64,000 bases of DNA from Chalciporus piperatus (lineage: Eukaryota > Basidiomycota > Agaricomycetes > Boletales > Boletaceae): assembly GCA_038093975.1 (NCBI GenBank), contig JBBPTG010000014.1, positions 248,001-312,000 of the forward strand. Direction: 5' to 3'. This document shows, one piece after another, positions 33,651 to 44,559 of this stretch. The position numbers and the translations under genes are program-made. Each line of letters opens with the position of its first letter. Within the stretch, counting starts at the first letter, position 1. The notes under the pieces are model-generated. The model was not told the origin of the DNA. It searched no databases and worked only from the letters and a program-made list of their open reading frames with translations.

Positions 33651-34901
33651 TTACGCCGTCTCCTGAGGATGGACAACAAGCTTTACCCCGCTGGTTTTCC
33701 CTGCCTTCATTCTCTCGAGACCGTCGGCAATTCCATTCAGACCATTGGGCAAGACTTCGACAGGATTGGGCTAGGAAGCCATCTAGTCAGTTTGTCGCTC
33801 TCTACATTCCCATCCCACATACCTTGATAACGCCCTCCTCCAGCCATTTACTTAGATTGTCCCACAACCCACGACACACGGCCACGTTGGGCTGCGCGTG
33901 GGGGCTACCGTAAGTTGCCACAATCTTGCGGTTCCTCCCCTGATCTTCCGCGACGACAGGTTGGAGGGTCATAACGAGCGTGCCGCCTGGGGCGACCGCG
34001 GGCCAGACCGTCTTCTGAGTCTGGGGAATTGCGATCGCATCAAAGGCGATCTGGATGGGCTGCTGAGTGATATTGTGCAAAGCCTGCAAGAAATCGTTTC
34101 CTGTGATGTGCCTATCGATGACGTGGGTGGCCCCGAGAGCCTTGAGATTGGCCTCATGAGCGGGGCTCGCGGTCGTGATGATGGGAGAGAATCCAGACAA
34201 CCTAGCAAGCTGAAGGGCTGGCGGGAGAATATGTAAGCAGACGCATACACGCTACTCCGCGATGTTCACCCACCGTACATGCCAACAGAGGAGGATCCAC
34301 CCATGATCACGATTGGCTTGCTGGCATACTTGCCTTTACCTCCCTCTGCCCAAGGCGCAGTGAGTCCGGCACCAAGGTCAACAGAATACAAGCCAATTGA
34401 TGCGGTGTCCAACCCCAAGGGAACCGTAGCGGCTTGGTCGATGGACAAGTTAGCGGGGACCTGACAAAGGAAAGTCAAGATTGACGTCTGTGCGTGCCGC
34501 GATGCATGCTAACCTTTGTTGTGAAGTCGGCTACCGCAATGGCGTACTGCTGGTAGCTGGACTGATCATTAGATAAACTCCCGTGCGCGAAACTGTAAAT
34601 AGGGTTGAGAAGGTGCGTTGGAATGACCATAGGAATGTTCATACACTTTGTCGCCTGTAGCGAAGTTCTGAACACCCTGGCCGAGCTCTTCGACAACACC
34701 AGCCATATCTACACCCAATACGGCTGGGTAGTTCTCGACGAAGGCCCCTGTCTGCTGGATCTTGTAGTCGACTGGGTTGAGAGCGACAGTTTGCAGCTTG
34801 ACGAGGAGCTGCCCACTACCGGGCTTGGGGATCGGACGGGTTCCTACGATGAACCTGCCTTGCTTGGATTCCAAGAACAACGCTTTCTGGTTGTTGGACA
34901 T
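33651..34901 (-). CDS. Medium-chain (zinc-type, GroES-like) dehydrogenase, enoyl-reductase branch, copy 1
   Basis: An NAD(P)H-dependent MDR oxidoreductase of the trans-enoyl reductase/quinone oxidoreductase type common in fungal secondary metabolism. Start MSNNQKALFLESKQGRF at 34901. Motifs: ALNPVDYKIQQTGAF and YPAVLGVDMAGVVEELG of the GroES-like domain, then LGLDTASIGLYSVD, nucleotide-binding VIMGGSSSVGMY, and LARLSGFSPIITTASP with LGATHVIDR. The usual Cys/His zinc ligands of alcohol dehydrogenases are absent. The C-terminus needs an intron after GVIK (about 33802) and ends NPVEVLPNGLNGI..SGVKLVVHPQETA, stopping at 33651; without it the protein would end early. A neighbouring paralogue at 35218-36499 has the same exon pattern. 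Confidence 0.9.
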
Positions 34902-35217
34902 GGTTGTTGAACGTTGAAGAGAGAGAGGGGATAAGTTAGGAGTGATGGGTATAGGTATGTTTTATAATACATCATAATTTGCTATTTACTGATTGGCCAA
35001 CCCCCGTATTCCATATCCGAGTGTTGATCAAGGTCATGTCGTGCCATGACGAAAGCACGGAGAAATCGAGTTGCCATTCTGAGTCGGATGTACCGCATCG
35101 ACGGTGTCCTCCTGAGTTCTTTGTGCACTTGATGACATGCGGGTGACATCATCGCATAGTCGCTGATAAGATAAGATAAGATTCTACCCAACACAACCCG
35201 TGACTATAACAATCGTT
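34902..35217. promoter_or_regulatory. Upstream of MDR copy 1, with three tandem GATAA sites
   Basis: Positions 35165-35179 read GATAA three times back to back, preceded by T to make TGATAAG. This matches the HGATAR site of fungal GATA factors (nitrogen or iron regulators). It lies about 265 bases upstream of the start of MDR copy 1. Chance occurrence is less likely for a triple array than for single sites, but function is unproven. Confidence 0.4.
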
Positions 35218-36499
35218 CTACCTTTCAGTGTCTTGCGGACGGACTACAAGCTTCACTCCGTCGATTTGCCCTCCGCCAAACCTTTCAAGTCCGGCACTGA
35301 TTCCCCTAAGCCCACCAGCAAGAAGTTCAACCTGGTTAGGCTATAAAACACCTCTGTCAGCGTCAGGCCCACAAGGAGGAACGAGGAGCGCTTACTTGGA
35401 TATCGCCCTTCTCAAGCCACTTCGCGAGATGATTCCACAACTGCCTCCCAGTCTCCCAGTTCTCCTCGAGATGAGGATTCCCATTCGTAAGAACAATCTC
35501 CCGTTTATCGTTGGGATGTCTGTCGATCACTGATGGAAGCGTAAGGACAAGTCGTCCTTGAGGCCCAAGCAACGCCCATGCTCCATCTTGAGTTTCTCTA
35601 ATAGAAACCGTGTCGTATATAACGTTTATCGGCGCAGAAGTAATCCGCGCCACAGCCTGCTGCAGCCCGGAGAAAGGAAGATATCGATCGATGACATGCG
35701 TCGCACCGAGTTTCTTCAGGTACTCGGTCTGTTTCAGAGCGGCCGTAGTAATAATAGGAGAGAAGCCGGACATCTTTGCCAGCTGAATGACTGGGAAAAG
35801 GTTTATCAGGGGAGGTTTCATGCAATGCGAGATATGATTTGCGCCTACCATAATGGCCAACCGAACCAGACCCGCCGAATATCAAGATGGGCATGTTCCT
35901 GTACTTGCCTACTCCGCCGTGTTTCCACGGGGGCATGAGGCCAATGCCGTTACTCCGGCCATAAAGCCCAATGGCTGCAGTTCCCAACCCCAGAGGCAGC
36001 GTTGCTGCCTGCTCGTACGACAAGTTGTCGGGGATCTGAAAGGAGCGTAAGCACGGGTTGAAAGCAGTACCCATCAACCAACCGGCGACATACCTTGCAG
36101 GCAAAGTCGACGACAGCAATGCAGTATTGTTGGAATGTCGACAAGTCATTATCGTCATAGGCGCCGTGGAAGAGCCTGTTTCATTGATCGTTGATAAGAT
36201 CAGCTTTCGATCGTTCACATGGTATTTGACTGATGGCCTCACACATCATCTCCAGGATCAAACCTAGTCACTCCCTCCCCCACTCTCTCTACGACGCCAG
36301 CACCGTCGCTGCCGAGTACAGCTGGGTACTTTGAAACGTAGATACCTCGCTTCTGGACCTTGGCGTCACTTGGATTTAGTGCAGTCGCTTTGACTCTGAT
36401 GAGGATTTCGCCAGGTCCGGGCTCGTTGATTTCGCGAGCGCCAAGGACAAAGGGAGCTTGTCTCGAAGGAAGAACTAGAGCAAGGTGTCGCGGAGGCAT
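35218..36499 (-). CDS. Medium-chain dehydrogenase, enoyl-reductase branch, copy 2
   Basis: Tandem paralogue of the gene at 33651-34901, same strand. Start MPPRHLALVLPSRQAPF at 36499. It shows ALNPSDAKVQKRGIYVSKYP, VLGSDGAGVVERVGEGV, LGLGTAAIGLYGRSNG, the nucleotide-binding LIFGGSGSVGHY, LAKMSGFSPIITTA and LGATHVIDRYLP. The terminal exon (VELLAGGLRGISAGLERF, GVKLVVRPQDTER) follows an intron after KGDIQ, as in copy 1. Stop at 35218. The frames are intact. The substrate is unknown, and no polyketide synthase or peptide synthetase is nearby. Confidence 0.9.
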
Positions 36500-38711
36500 C
36501 GGTAGTAGGTATCAGCTCGATGTCAAAGAGGAAATCAGGGGGGTAGTCCAGTGACATATAACTTCAAACGAGAGCTTTACTTATACGCTGACAAGGCATT
36601 GCCTCCACTGGTCAAAGTATTAAAACCTCGTGTAATCCGTGCTGCGTAAGGGATGCAAGAGAAAGTGGAAGGAAGCACGTAGCGTTGCCGGGAATCACCC
36701 AGCTTCCGTTGGTCTGGATCACTGACTCCCCGGCTCAGGGCAACAGCCTTCCTGAAATGGAGCGAAATTAGAATGTTAGACGTAGCACAGCATAGAAATG
36801 CTCTGAAATCCCAAGCCACAGCTTGGGAGATCAGGGAATGCACATATTGGTATCGATCATAACTCGCCACTGTGAATACAAGGTTTGACCAAGCCCCTTG
36901 AAACTATCGCTGGTCAGTTGAACAAGTAAGCAAATTGTCATCATCGTGGGGTAATTGGAAAGAGCCGCAGCGCAGGGAAAGGGAATACCTGAAACTGTGT
37001 GGAGCAGCTGTGAAACAAAAGCATGTCGAGGAATTGGATGGCTGCTAACTAAAAACACTGAGATGCGTGTGACGAACGCCGTTCCTCTCATGAAAACGAG
37101 GTAAGGTCATAACCTGCAATCGTGCCCGATTTGGGAAAGCTGGATGCGTAAGGGACGAGTTTGAGTGTAGGCGTGTCCATGGACTTAGGCTGGACCGTGT
37201 TGTGGGGTCGGACTTGAGATAAAAGCGTGTAGATAAGACCTGATAGAAATGGGAGCGTGGCCAACGGAATGATCGTACGACAGCCAAGGATTGATCGTGA
37301 TGTAAGGAGACACGATGCATGGGGCGTCTGTTAACCAAAAATATCATGTGGTCACAGCAAGTCCATCGGAGAACGCCGGGGTAGAACGCCTGGAAAACAA
37401 AATAGAAACGGCGTGCACACTGCAAAGTGGGTGTTGGACTTTTCCAGCGAGAACACCGTCGCATATACTGCGGACATGAACAGTGCCTCCTGCACCGTGA
37501 CCTTCCAGTCCACAGTTAGGCGATATTACGAGGAACGGTAGAATTGAAACGCAGCTGAAACGACACCAAGGGTGATCCGAGACAATCCGTTGACAGAGCA
37601 CTCAGTTTCGTCGGAGTTCACGAACAGTCATAGAGGAGCTTGATTGACCTAATGGACTGGAGTCCGCTCAGTACCTGCGAAGAGTGAATCAATTCGCTCC
37701 ACCGAGGTAATCCGAGACGCAATCAACCTGCCTCCACTTGTTTGTGTTCCTTTCCGAAAAGTAAGGGGCGGCCGGAACATCAACAAAACCAGGAAAAACC
37801 TTTTTGAATCTATATGGGAGCAAGTGAGCTCATCTTCCACGATATCTTCCCGAGGAGCCGCAGTAGTGTTAGTGCGCAAGTAGTAATTCATCCGGACGGA
37901 TGTTCAACACACAGAGGGGTGAAATGGTCCAACCAGCTCACCGATGCGAGAACGAAGCCCGCAGCGGCTTCAAGGCAGTAGAGGATACTCCGATGGCGAG
38001 TCGGGCTTCGTTATCGAACCCGAAGAGTTGCGGAGGGCCTTCGATATGGTCATGTGAACTCTGTTGTACATACAATGCGCAACCGTAATCCTGTCACAGA
38101 CCCTCAGAAGTTCTGCCTCATTGCACGATGACGTGTGGGATAGCCGTCAATATGCAGTTTCGGAAACGAGGACTCTTACGATCGTCCAGGCCTTTCCCCC
38201 ACCAACCCCCCACGTCATCAAACTCCCAATTTTCCGCTCCTGCTGGAAATGACCCAAACTCCATTAATATGATATGGACCCCGGCAAAATGACACAGGCA
38301 TATGCCCGTGACCGCGTTAGAACATGTCGAAGTCAACGACCAACATCTCAGATGACAGGTTAAGTTGAAAGAGCGATTGATCTCACCATCCTTCAACGTT
38401 GAACGTTGAGCCTCGAACCCGAACCAAATCTGCAAATGAAAACCACATTCATACCGCGTATAGCTGGCGATTCGTTTTTGCACATAGTTGGAGAAACCTG
38501 AGGAAACTTTGAACTCTAAGCTGACGAGTTGATTTTCTGAATTACGTCATTGCTACTGTAACAGTCTGATAGTACAGCCTACGGTATGCTCCGTGAATAA
38601 TAAAAGAGTGATTTAAGGAGGGACTTTCTGCAGTATCAACAGTTCAAGAAGAATCAAAACATCCCTAGCTTCACTGAGGTGTCTGTTCGCAACCAGCTCG
38701 GCCTTCCTGGG
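36500..38711. other. 2.2 kb without a supportable gene
   Basis: Open frames up to 139 codons on the minus strand (37045-37464) and shorter ones elsewhere have no recognised motif and do not chain convincingly. A small palindromic run tcaacgttgaacgttga is at about 38394-38410. The interval may hold a decayed gene or only regulatory DNA. Confidence 0.25.
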
Positions 38712-39875
38712 CTAGGTGAGGTCAATGATTTCCCCGGGAGTAAAAAGAGGCCGTTTTCGTGGCTCGGAGTCTTCTTTCTTGACACGTTTGGGCTTTCGGT
38801 CTTCAGACGTGCTAGATTGCAAGTCTCGGAGACGTTTGAGTTCATTCTGTGGCAGGTTAGATATGAATGTACGTGTGCAAAACAGGTAACCGATTGGTAC
38901 CTCCAGACTCTGAATCCTGCCGCTCAGTTCAAGTGGTTTCACTTCTTGGTATTGGGGGTCATTCTGAGATGGAAGGTCTATGACATCGATGCTCATCTCG
39001 CGACGAGGAGTGGGCCTTGGAGCAATGCCATTTGCCTGTAAGACGTCTACAATGGAGGTCGGGATATCAGGGGATAACAAAACACGAGGTAGGAATGGCA
39101 ATACCAAGCGGCCTATATTTGAACACTAGATCCAGGGGGGGATCATGATTGGGGGTGAACAATCTCTTGGAAGCTTTGCCTTTAGAAGGAATAGCTCTTT
39201 CAGGACCAAAGCTACAAAAAATAAATCGATGAGGGATCAAGTGCGGCCAGCCACTTACCCGACACAATGGACTGTTGCTTTCTTTGCCCTCTCATGGAAT
39301 GTAGTCTCACCGAACTTATCATCCAGGACACGGCGAACCGTGCTCCGGGTTCCACGACGGCGTTTAATCGCCCTCCGGTCACCATGTGTAAGTTTCAAAC
39401 AGATATCGCCAAGCTGTTTGGGCACTTCCTTGTCCAGAATGCTGTCGTCGTCTGTATTCATCATGCATCTCGACGTGATCGTGTTTAGAAAAGTAAAGAG
39501 CTTACCGGTAAGCTGGACACGAGCAAACATGAAATCGCGCTCTGCCGTGTCAGAAGAAACAGCCGACTTAACCCTCGTGTCTTCAGTGCCTAAAGGACCA
39601 CGACACATTACACGATGTCCACAGTCGATGCCGTCTATTACGACCCTCCCAAAGACATCAGTCTACCGTGTCTCTTTGTGACATTTCCATTTGACACTGA
39701 AATTCTAGAGACACCTATTAAGAGAGACTAACTGAAATTGAGCATGCTTGCGTACTTTTCCCTCCTCTGAAGCAATCCAGCAGGTTACCTTCGTAGGGCT
39801 TTCATGTGTGACATCGTATTCTTTGAGCTCCTTCCCGTCAACAATTACATGGGCGCTGTAATCTCCAAGCTGCAT
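38712..39875 (-). pseudogene. DUF7918-type paralogue, interrupted by one amber codon
   Basis: Start MQLGDYSAHVIVDGKELKEYD at 39875. Exon 1 ends TCWIASEEGK, an intron follows, then NFSVKWKCHKETR runs into TAG at 39663-39665. Past the stop the same frame stays open and homologous: VVIDGIDCGHRVMCRG, SSDTAERDFMFARVQLT, HERAKKATVHCVG, QANGIAPRP, SIDVIDLPSQND, basic RKPKRVKKEDSEPRKR and the end TPGEIIDLT. Copy 3 has TCG at the aligned position, so this is probably a recent TCG-to-TAG change. A 22-nt intron over the stop would be too short. A recent pseudogene is most likely; readthrough or a base-call error are alternatives. Confidence 0.7.
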
Positions 39876-40269
39876 GGTAGATGATCTGTGGTGACGAAAA
39901 ACAGGCTGTCGGAGTGCGTGATGAAGCTTTGAAGGCAAAGCGACAGGAGCTTGAGGTGTCAAATTGAAAGACTCAACGTCAACTTTGAACTTTGACGCTT
40001 CGTGGTATGGATAGCACGTGATGATGATCCCGAACACTGCCACAAACCATGTTGCACTGGTCCTCAGAGTCATTTGTGTAGAAAGTGGTCTAGGCTACAG
40101 TACGTTCACTGATAGTCGCGTGACTTGAATAATAACAGAGTAATTGAGGAAGGGTTTTCTATGGCATGAACAGTTCAAGAATTGGTAGCTACTACAAACG
40201 CCAGGAAACGGAGTCATGCTTCACCGAGGGACCCATGTACCACGAGCTCGGAGGCGAGGTCGCCCGGGA
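39876..40269. other. Intergenic between tandem DUF7918 copies
   Basis: About 390 bases between the start of copy 2 and the stop of copy 3. No gene is seen. Confidence 0.3.
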
Positions 40270-41417
40270 CTAGGTGAGGTCAATGATCTCCCCAGGAGTA
40301 AAAAGAGGTCGCTTTCGTGACTCAAATTCTTTTTTCTTGACGCGTTTGCGCTTTCGGTCTTCAGAAGTGCTACATTCCATATCTCGGAGACGTTTGAGTT
40401 CTTCCTGTGAAGGGTTAAATCGAAATGTGAGCATGCAACGCAGGAAAACTGAAAGGTACCTCCAGCCTCTGAATCTTGTCCTTCACTTCGAGTGGTTCAT
40501 TGATATCCATCCCGCAGTCAGGGGGAGTTGGCCTAGGAGCGATCCCATTCGCTTGCAATACGGCTATCACGATGGTCAGAAGAAATCATGGATAAGTTTA
40601 ACATAGAACCAATACCGAGTGGCCGATATTTGAACACTAGATTCAACTTGGGGCCGCCGTTGGGCACCACTCGCCAGATGATAGGTTTGCGTTGCTGAGT
40701 TCTCTCTGGGCCAAACCTACGATAATTGGATAGAGAAAGGATTAGATAGTATCAAGAACTCACTTGACACAGTGGACCGTAGCTTTCTTAGATCTCTCGT
40801 GAAATTTGTCATCAACACCCAGTGCGTGAATGTCTCGTCGGGACTCTGGAGGGATTTTAACCAAGTTACCAAGCGTAACGGTCAGGCGAATGTCGCCGAG
40901 CTCTTTATGGACTTCCTTGTCCAGTAGGCTGTTAGTCTCCCAAACCCAGACTCTCGATGAGCAGAAGACAGTAGTAGGCTGTCGTCGTCTGTCTCATTAC
41001 AAATATTTAGCATGATCCCGCTCAGACGACACGACGAGCCTACCGCTCAGCTGGACGCGAGAAAAGACGAAATCACGCGAAGTCGTGTCGGAATAAAGAG
41101 ACTACCTAACGATCGTATCCCCCTCCCCTGAGTTACCGGGACGTAGGTGATGACTTCCACACAAGATCCCGTCTATCGTAAGCCCGCCAGAAGCAGCGGT
41201 CGAACGTGCCTCTTTGTGACACTTCCACTTGACAATGAAGTTCTAGAAGTAACAAACCAAGCTTAAAAGGGTGTTGAGAGTGGGATTACCTTCGTACCTT
41301 GCCCTCTTCTGAGGCAATCCAACAGGTTGCCTTGGTAGGACTTTCATGTACGACATCGTATTCTTCAAGCTCTTTCCCGTCGACTATTACATGCGCGCTG
41401 TAATCTCCAAAATGCAT
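40270..41417 (-). pseudogene. DUF7918-type paralogue, interrupted by a different amber codon
   Basis: Start MHFGDYSAHVIVDGKELEEYD at 41417. Exon 1 ends ATCWIASEEGK; after a ~60-nt intron comes NFIVKWKCHKEARSTAASG and LTIDGILCGSHHLRPG. Then EGDTIVR is followed by TAG at 41102-41104, where copy 2 reads AAG. The frame continues open and alignable (SLYSDTTSRDFVFSRVQL, HERSKKATVHCV) to the basic tail RKRVKKKEFESRKRP and TPGEIIDLT at 40270. It shares more with copy 2 (38.7-39.9 kb) than with the intact gene at 26.7 kb, so a local tandem duplication followed by independent loss is likely. Confidence 0.7.
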
Positions 41418-41854
41418 GGCAGATGGTGTATGATGACGAATGACTAGCTGCTAGAGTGTATCTGAATGGAAACAAACGCGGAGTGAACGTCGCGACGTCG
41501 AACTCCCCTAACACCGCCACAAGTTCATTGAATGCCTTGCCATTGTCGATTCACGCAGGAATTCGTAAACATTGATCTTCAAAGATTAGACCAGCTAATG
41601 AATGCTGGCATCGGACATCGTCGTCCGTTGTCAAAACCGAGAGGAGGTCACAGGTTGAAGGGAGGTTTATAACGGGAGTCCCAAGGGGAGTCCCGAAACG
41701 GATCATATGTCCCGTTGTCAACTTATTGATGGAGGGACCAGATCGACACAGCTTTCTCGACCTAGTCGCAACCAGGCAGTATATAGCGACAGAGTTCAAG
41801 GATCGTGTTCAAGCTACATACCACCCTCAAGTCCGTCAATACTCGTCGGCTAAT
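41418..41854. other. Divergent intergenic region
   Basis: It lies between the start of DUF7918 copy 3 (minus) and the first aminotransferase (plus). It contains a tandem ggagtcccaagg/ggagtcccg phrase near 41678-41697. No gene is seen. Confidence 0.3.
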
Positions 41855-43774
41855 ATGGCTATCGATATCGCCACATCTCCAACCGGTGACCCAAACGGGG
41901 GGATCAGTGACATGCCAAAGCAAATTCCTCCAGAGCAGTATCAATACTTCCTCTCCGATGCAGCTAAGGAAAGGAAACCTAGCGCAAGTGAGTGCTCGTA
42001 CAGTAATCCAGGGGACATTGTTTGAATGGTCTCACAGTCCGTGGACTCTTCCCTTTGGAGAACAAGCCTGGCATAATCTCTCTCTTGGCGGGGAAACCCA
42101 ATGATGCCATGTTCCCCTTCAAGTCATTCTCTTTCACGATCACCGATCCCACTCATGCGTCGCAGTCGATTCCAGTCTCGCTCACCGGGAAAGACCTTAC
42201 CGTGGGACTTCAATACAATGCGACTGCAGGACTACCGCACCTGAACGAATGGTTCGTTGGCTTGCAAGAACGCTCGCACGGGAGAAAGGAAGGTGAAGGA
42301 TGGAGACTCACGATCGGTAATGGATCCCAGGATGTCATATGCAAAGTCGGTGCAATGAACGCCAAGTCTTCTGTCCTTGCTAATTTTCGTGCAGGCAATC
42401 AACGCCATGGTGAATCCTGGTGATCCCGTTTTGATCGAAGCCCCTGTATACGCGTGAGATTTGTTGGCATTGCTGCTTTTCCCAGCCCCGCTGATCGCTC
42501 CGGCAGTGGTGTTCTCCCGATTTTCAAGTCACTCCACTGTGAGCTCATCGGTTAGCCAAGCTGGATGCTCGGTCATCGGTTTACGGTCCTGACGCCATTG
42601 ATAGAGATCGCCACAGACGCACAAGGTGTCTGTTCAAGCGATCTTCGGGCTGTGCTTGAAAACTGGCCGGAGGGGAAACAGAAGCCCAAGGCATTCTACA
42701 CCGTCCCAGTACGTCCACGATCGGTTTGCATTGACTTCTCGGAGCCTGAACACGCTAGTACGGATGCAATCCAACCGGCATGACGGCTGCGATCGAGCGT
42801 CGCAGAGAAGTTCTCCAGCTTGCTCGAGAACATAACTTCCTCATTCTCGAAGGTTCGTAGCCAATTTGTTATTGCACGTCCATGGATCTCAGCGTGACTA
42901 TGTTTCAGATGATCCGTACTATTATCTGTACTTTGGTAAAGCCGAGAGGCCACCCTCTTACTTCAACCTCGAGCTCCAGACACCCGAATTGGGCCGCGTC
43001 GTTCGCTTCGACAGTTTCTCCAAGATTCTCTCAGCGGGTATGCGAATGGGTTTCGCGACTGGTCCCAAACCTATCATCGATGCCATCGATCTCCATGTAT
43101 GTTTCTGTTTGCTCTCTTTTCCACGTTAACTCCATCAGCCATGTGTCCATGACCCATCTAATATCCGAGTCCAGACCGGTTCCGCTAACCTTCAGGGCTC
43201 CTCCCTCGTGCAAGCCATCACTCTAGCACTGGTTGAGAAATGGGGCTACGATGGATTTTTCGCACACACACGGGCAGTGGCCGATTTCTACAGAGAAAAG
43301 AGAGACGTGTTCGAGAAAGCACTGCAAACTCATCTCGGAGACCTTGCGGAATGGAGTACGCCTGAGGCAGGAATGTTCTTCTGGTGCGTCGTTTCGTTCA
43401 GTTCGGGAATTCGCAATTACGTGTCTTTTGCGTGCACTGGAAATGCGCTGCACCTCATTCCCTTGTTTCACTCGCTGAATTACAAGCATCAGTTTCCTGT
43501 AGTCGTGTATTGACGTGTTGCGGATTCACACAGGTTTAAGCTGTGCATCAGTCTCGACCCTAACGAGGAAGGCGATTCCAAACAGTTGATCGAGGAGAAG
43601 GCATACGCTGGAGGCGTTCTCGCCCTCCCCGGAACAGTCTTCCTTCCCAACGGTCGCAAGACCGCCTACGTGAGAGCGGCATTCTCTCTGTCTACTGAAG
43701 AGCAAGTCAATGAAGCTCTGAGACGACTCAAAGTGGTCATGTTGAAGGAGCGGGAGCAGAAGTCTGGCATTTAA
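41855..43774 (+). CDS. Aromatic/alpha-aminoadipate-type aminotransferase (ARO8-like), copy 1
   Basis: PLP-dependent fold-type I aminotransferase, probably acting on aromatic amino acids or 2-aminoadipate. Start MAIDIATSPTGDPNGG at 41855. Exons join as KPSA-IRGLFPLENKPGII, SQDVICK-AINAMVNPGDPV, IEAPVYA-GVLPIFKSLHCEL, IEIATDAQGV and FYTVP-YGCNPTGMT. The NPTG motif is present, and the PLP lysine lies in VRFDSFSKILSAGMRMGF. Then TGSANLQGSS, EKWGYDGFFAHTR and the C-terminal LPGTVFLPNGRKTAYVRAAFSL. Stop at 43774. About nine short introns, all with workable phases. It forms a tandem pair with the gene at 44560-46468, which has the same introns. Confidence 0.92.
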
Positions 43775-44559
43775 GACGTTCATTAAATTAAAGTTACTCA
43801 CTATATAAGTTGTAGGATACCATCGAGCTTGTTTTGTTGACGGAGACCTTCGAGTCCCTTCCCAGAATGGGGGATCCTTGTGGGTGAGCAAATGATCTGT
43901 CGACATTATCCTGGTAATCCTTCTAGGGAGTTCTTCTACGTTTCAGCAGTCAATTCTCAGTTACCGTCCAGGCTAATCCTCATCACGTCCAAGCTGGACA
44001 CATTGATTAACCGGCACCTCCGCTGCGATAGAAGATAAGGTCGCCAATACCCACAAGTGATGGGAACACAAAGGATTCTTCGTACTATGATACATGCGAC
44101 ATACGGTCCGGCTGAATCCGATGCAGTCACTATCTGCACATGTCTTATTACAAGTGCATTCATTCCGGAATTTCCCTCTACCGCCTTAACATGTCGGCTG
44201 GGGTGAACAGGATGGGAGTGAGATGAATGGGACACCGGGTGCAAACACACATTTGTACACATTCGTAGGTCCGTATAAGTACTTATGCAGTCCCTGTTTC
44301 ATCGCACGCTGATCATTCGTCCCGAGATGTTGCCGCATCGGCCTACGTGTGTCCGATAAGAATAGGCACGGAATAGCCTGAGTCTATAACAGTCCGCCCT
44401 ATGCTATGACTTGCCATGAGGATCGCGGCGTCTAACAATCGATGACACATGTCCGAAGGTCACATTGACTCATGCGTGCGAGAAACAAAGGGGTTGGGTA
44501 TGGGAAACTTCTGCTAACTCTTCCTGATCGTCCGTCGTGAAGAAACGTACGTTGTGAAG
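43775..44559. other. Intergenic between tandem aminotransferases
   Basis: Upstream region of the second copy. No gene or known regulatory site was recognised in the 785 bases. Confidence 0.3.

Noticed and set aside
37045..37464. Minus-strand open frame of 139 codons
   Set aside because: Composition is unlike a folded protein, no family is recognised, and no plausible exon chain joins the neighbouring frames.
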